Notes: generated by a model from the letters alone, not told the origin. A stretch of 64,000 nucleotides of DNA from Casuarius casuarius (GCA_003342895.1 PTFA01000230.1:1192966-1256965), one strand, 5' to 3'; shown: positions 50,371 through 61,182, counted from the stretch's first letter. Numbers and translations are program-made.

Positions 50371-51376
50371 GCTCGATTTGGATTTGCAAAACACAATAAA
50401 TAATAATAAAGAATAACAAATAGACAGAATATTTTGTTAAAATTGTATTGACCAGAATGTGTGTTTTAAAACATGTATCTCAAATTAGGTTCTGAAAGTG
50501 TGTATGATAAGCACTTGCCCCTTTTGAAAAAAACAGCCCCGAAATCTGTAATGTGCTTGAGTGATGTTACCGATGTGAGTAATCCCACTACTACAACAGG
50601 ACAAGTCATGTGAATAAAGTGAGTCAGGGTCTTAACTGCTGGCAGAATGGGACTGGAGGTTATATAAGGCCTCAATCCAACAGATCACAGAAGTGCATGC
50701 TTAATTCTAAGTATCTGAGTTCATTTCTTCTGGTAAAGCGAATAATAGAACTAAATGTATTTTAAAGTCAATGGCAATGTGTAAGTGCTTTCTTGGATCA
50801 CAGCCAGAGTGCTCAGCACATTGCAGGGCTAAATACAGATTTAACAGTCTAAATTTAGGCCCTGAAGTTTTAAAACATTGACCAACATTCTTTTCACAAA
50901 TTTCTGTGGAAATTGCTGTAGATCTGAAGTCAAGGCCAAACACTTCTCTCGCATAAATGTACTTCTCTTGATAGTCTTCTATGTCTAAGAATAAATGACA
51001 ACAAGAAACATTAAAGACCTGAGCTATAATTAATTAAAATCAAATATTGCTGTGTATTTAATGGGCTTCAGAATAAGCTGTCCGATCTGGTACTTTTGAT
51101 CATACATTTAAAACATAGATCAAAATTCACATTTTAATGTTAATTGCTAGTCTGGTATTTTAAAATAATTTTTGTCTCCAAAAGAAACATAATTATATCT
51201 AGCTAATGTAAAATGTAACCTCCTGCTAGTAGTATATAGTTGTAATATTAATTTGAATGTAAATGATCTAAAAAGTTAATTTTTGAAAGAACAATTATAC
51301 TTGGCCCAGATTGCATACTTTAGCTAACCACTTTTTGCTAATCTTGTTCCCTTTTCTCCAGCTCTATTTTTTCATT

Positions 51377-51470
51377 CTTCCTCCCTTTTTCACTGTGGGA
51401 GAACTGGAGGTCAGGAGGGTGGGAGGAAGGAGAGAGGAAAGAAGAAGGAGGAGAGAGACAGACAGGGAAA
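51377..51470. repeat. Pyrimidine/purine tract pair
   Basis: CTTCCTCCC (51377-51385) is perfectly complementary to GGGAGGAAG (51421-51429). The latter opens a long polypurine stretch (about 51413-51470, rich in GGAGGA and GAGAGA). Such tracts can form hairpins or triplex DNA. Confidence 0.75.
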
Positions 51471-51542
51471 CTTAGGAGCTAAAAAAAACAATAAAGAAGG
51501 GGTTTAGACATAGATGGAATGTGTTTGTTTATACCATTAAGC

Positions 51543-51558
51543 AAAAAAAAAAAAAAAA
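51543..51558. repeat. A16 homopolymer
   Basis: Sixteen A residues, not obviously the tail of a recognisable retroposed sequence. Confidence 0.9.
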
Positions 51559-53249
51559 TTCCATCATTTCCTGTAAAATAAATGTGGTTTTGCAAGTCTG
51601 TGTGTGTGTTACATACCTACTGTAATTTGATCAGCCTTGATTATTTATTGTTATACATCAGTTGTCAAAAAACCTGTCCCCATTGTACTTCATATTACAC
51701 AACAGTAACAGCAAAATGCATCTGGCCCCAAAGTTCTTGAAAAATAAAGCTATGTTCCTGCAAGGAATTGCACGTGCACATGGAACTGATGACTGATAAG
51801 CACTCTGGCAAGCAAACACTCGTAGTGGCAAAACCCTCGCCAACCCTGGGCTGCTTGCCACCTCCTCTCTCCGTAGAAATGTTGCCACCTCAGATGTGTC
51901 CACAGAGCCATTTAAAGGAGGCAAGTGAGGGAAACAAGTACTTCCCAACTTGGTTCCATCAAAACAAGCCCGGTTATTAAATAACAGAGACACATTAGGA
52001 AGCTCTGACTGCTATGAGAGCACAGGTATGGTAGCTTCCAGTGGAGGAGCAGCAGGGGCGTGCGAGAGGTGCTGAACTGTCCTAAACGTACAGTTCAATT
52101 CCATATGGGAGATTTAATCTCTGCCCCAACTCAAAACAATTTCAGAAGTCAGTGAAAAAATCTGATGAGAAGCTTTTCCCTGCTTATTCCTGAAAGCATG
52201 GAAATGAAATCAGTTGTACCAGAGTTTGGGACAGAATTTCACCTGAGATTCCAGCAACAGAAAATGTAAAACGGACTATGAACTGGTATTTTTTCCTTGG
52301 AGAGAGAAATGTGCCAAAATTTTAAGCAGTTTCAGGTTTCAATATTTTTTCTTTGCATTTACTGCTTTAAAATACGTGCAGTAGATGAAGGTTAGTTCCA
52401 AGAAGTATTTAAACTGATGCAACTTACTACTGACACCCTTGACAGAGCTGTAGTATATAGCATCCAGTATTTTTAGCTCCACAAAGTAAATTAATAATTT
52501 GTTTCATTGGTGCTGTTTAGAGAAACACTGCCTCTGGGTCAGTAGTGCACAGATTCCTTGGATAGGTCTTGAAAGGGAAGAATTAGGGTGGTGTTAGCCA
52601 AGAAAGTAAAACAGTGAGAGAATTTTGTATACTGATGGAGATGGTTTAAAATGCAAAAGACTATATTTTTTGTTTGATGTGGAAAATCTGACTGTACATG
52701 TTCTGGAAGAAAACTCAAAATGTTGTATGCATTAATTTATATTTTGTGTCTCTTAAAGCATACCAGAAATCATCTGGGGGCAAACACTGATCAGTAAGTT
52801 GTTTCTCTCTCTCTCGCCTTCCAGCTAAGATAAACATATTTCACTTCATAATGAGGATTTCTGGCTTAAAATCCTAGATAATAGGCAAAATGATGCCAAG
52901 GTTAAAATGCCAAAAAGAATTTATTTATGGACCTATTTATTTAAAAAAGAAATAAAAGCATAAAATTTAAGTAGATCACTTCCTGGATGTTGTTTTCAGA
53001 ACATACATCCAGGTGATTTTCAATTAGGAGGAAGCAGAAAGCAGCTGGTCTTCGGTACAAAATACAACACAGGAAATATGCCTGTACTTTGAAATATTTG
53101 TATGAATTTTGCATAAAATATATGACAACTGCTAAAAATCAATATCTGCGAAAACGTTCCATCTGTGGATCAAGGGAAAAAAAGGCAAAGTAGAACCAGT
53201 GAAGTGAAGAAACCTTGTGCAATGATTATAGATTTGTTACAGCAGGCAA

Positions 53250-53330
53250 GGAAGGATTGGGCTTTTTGGCTCTGCTCCTGGTTCTACTGCTATGACTTTG
53301 GCAAGTTACTGATCTCTGATTCAGAAGACA
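53250..53330 (+). mobile_element. MIR-type CORE-SINE relic
   Basis: TGGCTCTGCTCCTGGTTCTA followed by CTGCTATGACTTTGGCAAGT and TACTGATCTCTG follows the CORE-SINE order (CTCTGCCACTGAC..., GTGTGACCTTGGGCAAGT, CACTTAACCTCTCTG). It lies just upstream of the CR1 copy at about 53,400. Confidence 0.5.
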
Positions 53331-53399
53331 CCTCTCATAGGCATGAAAGTAGCCTTGTTGATTTCAATCAGGTTTAAAGCTAAATACACATAGAAAATA

Positions 53400-54660
53400 A
53401 GGAGGAGCTAGAGAATTATAGATCAGATAACCTCACATTGCGGAAATAATTGAGCAAAGAAGAATTTTAGAAGAAAATGAGACAAGTAACAACCAATACA
53501 GATTTGTCAAGAACAGCTCCTGTCAAACCAATCTGATTTTCTTTTACAATAAGGTAATAGGTGTTGTACACATGGGAGAAGTAGGAAAACATCATGTATC
53601 TTCATTTTAGTAAGGCATTTGTGAATGTTTCCCAAGAGTAAGAAAAGATGATATGGTCTGGATTGAAAAACCCATAGGGTTGGAAAAAGAGTGGTTGGGG
53701 AAGAGTTAGCAAAATGGTGCACTATCAAAATGGAAAGATGTATTGAAAGAAGTCCCTACAGGGTCTATCCTGAATCTGATACTGCTCAGTACTTATTAAA
53801 CATCCGAATAATGAAGAAGAGAGCAGCTAATAGTGTGTTAGAGAACAGAATTAGAATTAAGAGTGATTTTGGCAAACTAGACAATTTTTTTAAACAAAGC
53901 CGCAGAATATAGTACTCAATAGGTGCAAGTGTAGTATATTGCACATATAATCATCCATTCCCCAGGTATAGAAAGGGGAAAAGTAAACAAGGTCACAGGT
54001 GCATAGAAAAAGATGTAGAGTGAATCACAGGCTAAACATAAGTCAACACTGTTACGCTGTTGTAAAAAGGCAAATGCCATATGAGGGTGTAGGAACAGGA
54101 AGATAGCCTGCAAAATGGGCAAAGCAACTGTTTTGCTCTCCTGACCAATGGTAAGACTTCAACTGAAGCTAATTCTCTTTTAAACGTTTTTCACCCGGAC
54201 CATGCTTGGTTTTGGGCATTGCACTTACAGAATGACATTGAATGATTGGAGAAGAGTCCAGCAGAGGTCAAACTGGATTATCAGTCTACAAAATGTAAAA
54301 CATGAGGAGGCTAATGGGACTGTTTGGCCTACAGAGGAAAAGAACATAGAGGGGACAGAGTCTTTAAACATGTAAAAGGCTGGTTCAGTGAAGACAGAAC
54401 TACCAGTAATGGACTGAAATTGCAGTAAGGAATATTCAGATTACACATTAGGAAAAAGACCTTTAATGATAAAGGTAGTAAAGCACTGGAACATATTGCC
54501 TGAGGAGATTGTAAAAGCACCATACTGAGAAGTCTTTAAGAACAAGACTGAAAAAACATTTATGCTGTATCAAAGGAAAAGTTTATCCTATCTTGTGGTA
54601 AGGAAATGGACTAGAAAAGATGATTTCTCAAGATCATTTTCAGCTTTATGAGTCTTAGCC
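53400..54660 (+). mobile_element. CR1 LINE, 5'-truncated and decayed
   Basis: CR1 is a non-LTR retrotransposon copied by its own reverse transcriptase and endonuclease. In order the window shows GAGGAGCTAGAGAATTATAG, AGATTTGTCAAGAACAGCTC followed by CTGTCAAACCAATCTG, TTTTAGTAAGGCATTTGTGA, GAATCACAGGCTAAACATAA followed by GTCAACACTGTTACGCTG, GGGGACAGAGTCTTTAAACA, CAGATTACACATTAGGAAAA and GGAACATATTGCCTGAGGAG. It ends near GAGTCTT at 54,655. These match the known CR1 reverse-transcriptase C-terminal region and 3' untranslated region in correct order. Stops and frameshifts are frequent, and the segment that should carry the catalytic acidic (FADD-type) box appears deleted around 53,775-53,850, so it cannot move. 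It is an ancient copy. Confidence 0.9.
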
Positions 54661-54664
54661 TTTT

Positions 54665-55455
54665 TTCTGTTCCTTAGATTTCACTAGTTATAACATTAAA
54701 CTCACAAATTCAAATAGAAGTATGGAGAGTTCTGTTTTTGATGTTCCCACATCAAGAAAAGAAGTGCGACAGCTGTAAGTTTGAAAGCATTTGGGAAGGA
54801 AAACAATTCTTGGATGGCTGTTACACAGTAAGGAATCAAAGCTTAAGCCATACAGTTTATCAAGAGAAGGTGAAGCAGCGAATCCACTGTATTTTACAAA
54901 TATCTTCAAAAGCAAGATATTTCCATTAACACGAAGCAAACTAGGAGCAGGAAAATGCAACAATCAGATGCTAAAGCTAGACAAATTTAGTTTGCAAATA
55001 AAATTTATATTTGTGTCAGTTATTTTATACATGTTAGAGTAGCTAATTGCTATTAAATCTTAGGAAGTGCAGTGATGCATTCTCCATTTCTCCCACTCTA
55101 TAAAATCAAATGTAGGTGTCTTTCTAAGAAACAACCATGCAAAGAGCTTAATGTGGGAATGGCTGGAGGAACGTCTACAACTTTCAATATTCAGGTTAGA
55201 CAAGTTGATCACAATAATCCCTCTTGGCTTTCAAAACTGTTTATCCAACCTTGTAAAGAGACATAATGTTTACAGATCACTGTCAAATCTGCATAAATGG
55301 ATTAGGAAAAGGCATAGATGAGCAATTACTCTTGTGACCTCTTTGAGGTATAATACTTACTATTTGCCAGGACATTATATTACAACTTGTCATTTCTCTC
55401 CTCAATTTTAACAGCACAGATTAATCTCTTTAATGGTGCCTGGAGTTCCATGGAG
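54665..55455. other. Non-coding sequence, no gene recognised
   Basis: Short unsupported frames (91 codons or fewer). AT-rich, with no nameable repeat. Confidence 0.5.
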
Positions 55456-55560
55456 TAATATATTTATATTAACAGCATTATATATGACAGCATATATATA
55501 TACATATTATGATCTAATATATATATGAGATATATACATATATGGATGGATGGATGGATA
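55456..55560. repeat. AT-rich microsatellite with (GGAT)4
   Basis: TA-rich low-complexity DNA with a perfect (GGAT)4 run at 55544-55559. Confidence 0.9.
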
Positions 55561-55564
55561 TAAT

Positions 55565-56180
55565 AATAGCACTGATTTTCCTCCACTTGTCCTGAAGACA
55601 TGTGAGGCAGGGTTTCTTCTCTCCAGTCCAATCTATAGTCAGTTATTGTCAGCTTTGTTCTGGAAGAGGTAGGTGATGGTAACCATATGGTGGTCACTGC
55701 ACATCCGCTGGAAAAAAACACCCACTGTAGATTCAATGAAGTGCTGCACGCAGGACATTCCTCACCGACAACCTTATCCAGGGCCCCCGGAGATCATAAA
55801 AGTCCTGAATGCCACTCTTGGCAATAGGAGAAATTGAGTATGTGCACACCTATGATGAACCTACATATGCTAGATGTAAGGCTTCTGTTGTTGCTGAATT
55901 TAGCCTGGTTGTGCTGTTTTGACAGGTTCACTAGGACCAAGATCTGAATAAGAACACGGCTAAGCAGCAGTTTAGAAACAGCTTGTTTAAACCTCTAAAA
56001 ATGAAGGGAAGAGGGCTACTAAATTCTGGGCTGTTTATTGCAAAATCTCCTGTGCAGACAGGTCCTTAACGGACCCCCACTAAAGTTAACACTCTTTTCT
56101 GGGTACAAGTATCCACTCTCAGAGAGCATTTGGCAGGGCTGGGACCAAAGTATGCAGAGCGCGAGGTGGGGCCCTCTGTA
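55565..56180. other. Non-coding sequence, no gene recognised
   Basis: Mixed composition, no exon-like frame and no nameable repeat. Confidence 0.45.
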
Positions 56181-56189
56181 TTAACCAAA

Positions 56190-56480
56190 CCTCTCAATTT
56201 AGTGGTTTTATTTGGCACATCTGCTGACAAGCTTTTAACGAGATAATGCTAACAGACTGTCATGAAGGAAAAGCATCGTTTTGAAATGGGTGGCAAATAG
56301 TTACTTTTTTTAATGTCATGCCAACTTTACTTTTCGGGCCAATTTTTCCTAATCTCATATTAGCAAAAAAACTGCTGAGTCATGAGTAACAACTTTGGGG
56401 ATTATTACAGAGAGGTACCAAACACTCGTCTTGTTCCTCAGGCAGACGCTTTGTGCCGACTTAAACTGGCTAGAAGAAAG
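56190..56480. promoter_or_regulatory. Candidate regulatory element with NF-E2/AP-1-type site
   Basis: Unique-looking DNA with no low complexity. TGCTGAGTCAT (56372-56382) is an exact match to the NF-E2 consensus TGCTGAGTCAY bound by MAF/CNC and AP-1 type bZIP factors. TGATTTAT-like and TAATG-rich words surround it. It lies about 1.8 kb upstream of the large CpG island. Regulatory function is inferred, and only conservation or chromatin data can show it. Confidence 0.35.
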
Positions 56481-56489
56481 AGTCAGAAA

Positions 56490-57165
56490 AGCACTGTTTG
56501 TTCATGTGCTGTGATATTACAGCCTACTAATGTAGCCTAGGCAACTCTCACCTCTGGCAAAAAAAGTCAGGGAAATGACTTTTCTTGGCCATAATGCTTC
56601 TTATGGTGCTTAAGTTCTTTGAGGTTTTATGAAAGTTAATTTATTTTCCCACAAAATATACATGTTGGGTCAAGTTTGGTGAAACTGAGCAACTGATTCT
56701 TCCTTCTGTGTTTCCTTTCTGTTTTTCCTCTCCTTTCCACTTAGATTCTGTCTGAATTGGGTTTTTGCAGCTGAATTTCAAACGATCCTAGCAAAAACAG
56801 AAAAAGAGCAATTCTCCTGTCCCTTTCCAAAAAGGTAAAGCGCCTCTGTTCAGAGGTGTCTCAAGTAGACAGCAGGTTTGGTAAAAAGCATTCTAAATTT
56901 TTTCATTGGAAAATGAAGATTCATTTGCGTTACTTAGCTCTAACTGACGGCATTGCCTGCCTGCTCGCTTGGCTGCCGGACAGCCCAGGCTTCCCCATCA
57001 CCCACAGCAGCTGTATCCTGTTTCTGTCCAGCTCTGCGGAGAGAGCGGTCATTCCAGAAAGTCGCTGCCTGGGGGGTCAGCCTATAGAGGAACAACCTGA
57101 AAAAAAACTGCCGTAAGTCTCCCAAAGCAGAATTTTACAGGTTTCCCCCCTTCCACTCTGAGGGT
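56490..57165. other. Non-coding sequence upstream of the promoter region
   Basis: An 86-codon plus-strand frame at 56856-57116 has no recognisable domain. A short GC-richer stretch (about 56940-57090) has a few CpGs. No supported gene. Confidence 0.4.
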
Positions 57166-57169
57166 GTGC

Positions 57170-57185
57170 TTTTTTTTTTTTTTTT
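57170..57185. repeat. T16 homopolymer
   Basis: Sixteen T residues. Confidence 0.9.
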
Positions 57186-57360
57186 GACAGATTGCATGAA
57201 AAATGTTATCGCTCCCCACCCCAAAATAAAATTTAATGGGAGGGAAATTCCAGCTTGTTGTCCAGCTCAGGCCATTCAGTGTATTAGAGACTGAGCAACT
57301 TAAACCGTACTCAGAAGAACTATGCAGGCAGTGCAGCACTGGTGTAAGCAAGCTCAGGGC

Positions 57361-57383
57361 TAGATACGCTTTAGATACGCTTT
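57361..57383. repeat. 11-base direct duplication
   Basis: TAGATACGCTT occurs twice back to back, a recent-looking small tandem duplication. Confidence 0.85.
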
Positions 57384-57521
57384 ACACTTAGCTATACGCA
57401 AAGACCTGCTCTCACAGAGCTGTATGCCTAACTCTGCCCCTTTGGGGGGCAATGGGGGAACAGTCAGACACAGCCAGGTTAGGCCAGAAATGCCCGCTTC
57501 AGGTCTAGCTGTGGCAAATCC

Positions 57522-57544
57522 TTTTTTTTTTTTTTCCCCCCCCC
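57522..57544. repeat. T14 followed by C9
   Basis: Adjoining homopolymers, likely error-prone in sequencing. Confidence 0.9.
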
Positions 57545-57950
57545 ATAAATTTAAAAGTTGTTTTCGGAAGAAGAATATTTGCAAAGCAGTAAATCCCTTG
57601 GCTCTGGACTTGTCCCCAGTGGCAATTCATACGCATATTTTTTGTCTGGAGACAGGTACAAGCGGTCCCCGGGCCTGGACACACCACGGCCATCGCTTTC
57701 AGCGCGGCGACCGCACCTGCCTTTAACAGCCAGAGCTCAAACGCGAAGCAACCGTGAGAAGCAAGAAAACCAGCCGCCCTGCCACGCTGCCCTCCATCCC
57801 CACACGCCCCCTTTCTTCTTCCCCTTCCCTTTTCTTCTTCCACCCTTGGGGGAGAAACAGCCCCCAAAATCCCAGGCCCCGAATCCCATGCCAAAAGCGT
57901 GGAGGTCCCCAAATTTCACACGCTTTCGGATCAATTTCTGCCTGCCGCAA

Positions 57951-58055
57951 CCTAGATANGGCACCCGGGTAAAAACAAATCTTTATTATTATTACTACTA
58001 GATACGGTGCTCGGGGAAACCCAAATCTGTATTATTATTACTACTACTATTACGT
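57951..58055 (+). repeat. Tandem duplicate with (TTA/CTA)n tract, contains an N
   Basis: TAGATANGGCACCCGGGTAA, then AAATCTTTATTATTATTACT, is repeated from about 58000 as TAGATACGGTGCTCGGGGAA, then AAATCTGTATTATTATTACT. The two units of about 48 bases differ at several positions. An undetermined base lies at 57959. The second unit runs on into ACTACTATTA. Confidence 0.8.
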
Positions 58056-58326
58056 TTGGTGCTTTTCCTTGCTCTGCTTCACCTCCGTTTCCACAAGAGC
58101 ACCAAGTCTCGGGGCTCGGTGGCATTTTTATTTGCTCGCTGCTTGTTTCGGGGGCATGTGGGGTGTAACTGCGGGGCGTGAAGGGATGGGGGGGTAGGTG
58201 GGTGCAGGACCGCCACCCGCGCCGGACCCGCGGCCGCCGCGGTCTGCGCCTTTAAAGGGGCGGGACGCCGGAGCACGGCCGCCGCTGGGAGTGGCTGCTC
58301 CTCCTCGATTGCTCCGGGTGCCATCG

Positions 58327-58414
58327 ATGCTGTCGGGCAGCGGCTGGGGGTGCCTGAGCCTGCCGGACGCGGAGGCGCTGCCGGGAGCGGAGCTGCCCCA
58401 GGTGCCGGATACTC

Positions 58415-58445
<31 letters not shown>

Positions 58446-58449
58446 GCCG
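58327..58449 (+). CDS. Putative first coding exon of an unidentified gene (partial)
   Basis: An ATG at 58327 opens a frame that reaches a consensus GTGAGT splice donor whose GT is at 58450-58451. The exon encodes exactly 41 complete codons, so the intron is phase 0. The peptide starts MLSGSGWGCLSLPDAE, has a short acidic/proline stretch and ends in an arginine run (seven R, one Q, three R, then P) encoded by a CGG repeat. No earlier in-frame ATG exists before the TAG at 58195. The Kozak context is weak (T at -3, C at +4), so initiation elsewhere or an entirely 5' untranslated exon is possible. I recognise no family. The sequence beyond 58449 stays open for 142 more codons only because it lacks AT-rich stops. 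Confidence 0.45.
58411..58449 (+). repeat. CGG trinucleotide repeat
   Basis: Seven CGG units, one CAG, then CGG CGG CGG (58411-58446), in the arginine frame of the putative first exon, right at the splice donor. Such repeats in first exons are length-variable. Confidence 0.9.
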
Positions 58450-59159
58450 GTGAGTGACAGTTTCTGGCTTCCCGCCCCCCTCTTCCTCCGCTGGTCTCTG
58501 TGGAGCCGGCACTCAGCGGGGCAGCTCCGGCTTCTCCCCCCTCCCGGGGCGGAGACCGCTTCCCAGCTGTCGGCCTCCGCCTCGCCTTCCTCCCCTCCCC
58601 CCCTTCCCGGGGGGTTCGGGCTCGCGCCGCCGGGCGGGGTCGCGTGCGGCGCTCCGAGCCCCGCCCCTGCCTCAGCCGCGGGGACCGAGGCGTCGTTAAC
58701 GGCCGTTGGGGCGGGGCGGGGAGTCGTTTGCTTCCTGCCGCCTCCATCGAGGCACCTGCTGGTCTCGCTCCACCCCGGGGGCTCCGCCGGTACCTGCCCG
58801 CCCCTACTTCTCTGTCCGGGGCCGGGGAAGCGCGGCGGCCCCGCCGAGCCGCCTGGCGAGGGAGGGAGGCGGTGACTTTCCGGCTTCAGCAGCCCCGTCC
58901 CACCCGCAGCCTCCCACAGGAGACGGGGCAGGGAGATGTGGGCTCGATTGCGGCCCCTCGGGGGGTGGGGGGGCGGCCCCGCCGTGTCTTGCTCGCAGCT
59001 CGGTGTTTGCCGGGGGACGGTGCTTGGGAGAGGTTACGCTCGAGGCAGGTGGCGCGTTGTCTCGGCCGTGCAGGCCCTCGCGAGGGAGGCCTTTTCAGGG
59101 CTTGCGGGGCAGACCCTGAAAGCCAGCGGGTAGAGTGTAATCTGGAGGATCTTGACCTT

Positions 59160-60975
59160 GTTTTGTTGCTGTCACTGGTCTATCGGGAGCACTGTAAACT
59201 GTTCCTGTTCCGGCTTGGTTATATGCTGAAGCAAGACTTGTCTAGAACGACCTTAAATCATTATTGTGAGTGTGTTGGCAGGGGGAGTTGAAGAAGTAAG
59301 CAGGGGAGGGGCAAGGTCTGACCGCTGAAGAGCTGGTTATTCGAGGGTCTGATTTCTGAACTCCACATTCAGTGGTACTGTAAATTTTGAGAAGTTACTC
59401 ACCAAAATAAACACGTACTTGGGCAAATACAGGAAGAAAGTAAGAAACTTGGAATAAATCAAGATGGCATATAGTGATCAAGAGATGATTACTGTCATTG
59501 GTAACTAACTGGCAGGGATACATTTCCTCCATGACTTTATTTATTTTTCTTGGTCCTTTCTGCTCAGGTGTAAATTTCTCCCTCACTTGGACTGCATTGC
59601 AGTCCAGAAGGGTCCATGAGCTGGTGACCAAACATGTTCCCTCCCTGCCTCTCCAATATTTTAATTCGGAAGCTGAAAAGGATATTTTTTTCAAGGGGAG
59701 TGGATGTCTGAGCATAGGAATGATCCTATTTCCAAAGGAGAACTTGCCATTCTGTCCAGCTTCACTGCTTTTCAAAATAGTGGTCCTTCCATGCTGTCAG
59801 ATTTCCCCCCTCTCTTATTTTTCAGCTTTTTCCATTTCCTGCAACTTGCTTGCTCTTTGTTAGATTAACAGCTTTTAGCTGTCTACTAGAAAGCTTTGAA
59901 TTGAAAGCCAATGAAGTATTAAGCAATCTCAGCTCTGATAGAGCATCAGATTAAACGTAAACTATGAATATCCACACTTCAAAATTTAGTTTAAAATGGT
60001 AATCTCACTTTAACTTCCCTTGCTTTCTGATCATTCTTAAAATAAGTAAGCATTCTTTTTTTGTTTCTTCACTTAATGATTTGTGTGCCTTTCAGTACTG
60101 TAAACTTCTTGCTTTGGATTTGCTTTTGCTAAAGTCATCAAAATAGTTAAGGGGCTTCCCTTTTTTTTTTTTCTGTGAAGTGCAGATAAAGAAATTTGTG
60201 ATTTAGGAAAAAAGGTCTATTTTCTTGCTTACCTGAAAAAGAAAAGCTGTTTGATTCTTGGTGTCTGTCACAGTTTGCACTGACCCAGCAAGAAGCAGCA
60301 AAAGACATGCCCTGCTGCTGTTTTCTTTCCCATGGATAGCTTAGTTTACAGTTTTTGTGATTTATGCCCACCCTCGAACAATGATGTTTTTACTCAAATG
60401 GGATTTTTGTTGTCTTAAAATTTATTTAAAACAGGATGTGATGACTTTCTTTATGCTAGTGTGACTTATCTCGGTGAAAATACCATTAATCTACATTGTA
60501 ATGTCAAGGGTTTTTTTTTCTGTATGGGAAATTTAGCCTTTTTACTATGTGTCAGAGGTGAAACTATTTAATTAAAGCATGTTACCAATCAAACTTGTCC
60601 TGNGTAGAGTTGTCTTGTGTTTTCATGGTCTTGGTTCAATAAATTACACTTTTTCAGAGACTTGATAATTCTTTTAATTTTATATTTGCTTTATCAGAAA
60701 TATAGTAGTAAATAGCAGGTTAAGCTAATGGACGTTTTTAGAAATCAGTCAAAACCCCCTTATAAGTTCTAAGTCATTAACTTAAACAACAAGAAATATC
60801 TTCAACAAGATGTTCAACACCTTGTCCTTTGAGCAGTGTTTTTTTCTTTTTGTATGGAGAAACTAGTTCGTTTTCAGTATAAGAGGGAATGTTCACAGAA
60901 TATTTTTGAATCTACAGCATTCAGATCTTAATGTTTTGAGTAGTAGGATTTCTTGTGATTCTGAAGCAGCATTTT
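59160..60975. other. Probable first-intron sequence
   Basis: AT content returns to background after the island. Open frames up to 126 codons (59395-59775 minus, 59498-59863 plus) overlap on opposite strands with no recognisable domain. One undetermined base lies at 60603. Confidence 0.45.
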
Positions 60976-60984
60976 TTTTGCTAG

Positions 60985-61182
60985 CTGTTGAGACTTTTTG
61001 AGGCAAACACAGACAATAAAGATATAACATGTAATCTACTGATAGTTGCCTGTGGTCCCATCAGAAAGGATCTGTATCCACTGATAATTAATGCAGTTCG
61101 TTCTTATGCTACTCCTCCCAGTGAAGCTGGACTAAAGCAATTAGTGGGTAGACTAGAAAGACAGAGGGCATGGCCTCTTTTA
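60985..61182 (+). CDS. Candidate internal exon, unidentified
   Basis: A polypyrimidine tract and acceptor (TTTTTTTTGCTAG, AG at 60983-60984) is followed by a frame open for 73 codons to the TAA at 61201. If a GTGAGG donor (GT at 61183-61184) is used, the exon is 198 bases, 66 codons, starting and ending in phase 0. That matches the phase of the putative first exon. The peptide is unusually protein-like: LLRLFEANTDNKD, a hydrophobic stretch around LLIVACGP, then IRKDLYPLIINAVRSY and a basic GRLERQRAWP. I do not recognise a family. It could be a true exon, a relic of an old mobile element, or chance. Confidence 0.25.

Larger units (their letters stand above)
50400..53240. other. Non-coding sequence, no gene recognised
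   Basis: The 51000-51320 stretch is AT-rich with several TAATTA/TTAAT words and could be a regulatory element, but this is unproven. A 111-codon minus-strand frame (51658-51993) has no domain. No exon-like structure. Confidence 0.45.
58190..59150. promoter_or_regulatory. CpG-island promoter
   Basis: Dense CpG over nearly 1 kb, the strongest in the window. It contains a TTTAAA element (58251-58256) immediately followed by a GC box GGGGCGGGA (58257-58265). Further GC boxes (GGGGCGGGGCGGGG) lie near 58709-58722. This is typical of a housekeeping or developmental gene promoter. The transcription start is not determinable, though just downstream of the TTTAAA/GC-box pair is plausible. Orientation is taken as plus from the ATG and the GTGAGT donor that follow. 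A minus-strand transcript from the same island is possible. Confidence 0.8.

Noticed and set aside
58079..58747. 222-codon minus-strand frame and 225- and 263-codon plus-strand frames in the CpG island
   Set aside because: GC-rich DNA lacks stop codons in all frames. The frames are alanine/proline/arginine-rich on both strands and cross the GTGAGT donor, so their length is not evidence of coding.
60985..61182. Retroviral gag capsid relic
   Set aside because: Compared by eye with remembered capsid C-terminal patterns. The expected conserved spacing and residues are not present, and no retroviral LTR or pol sequence is nearby.
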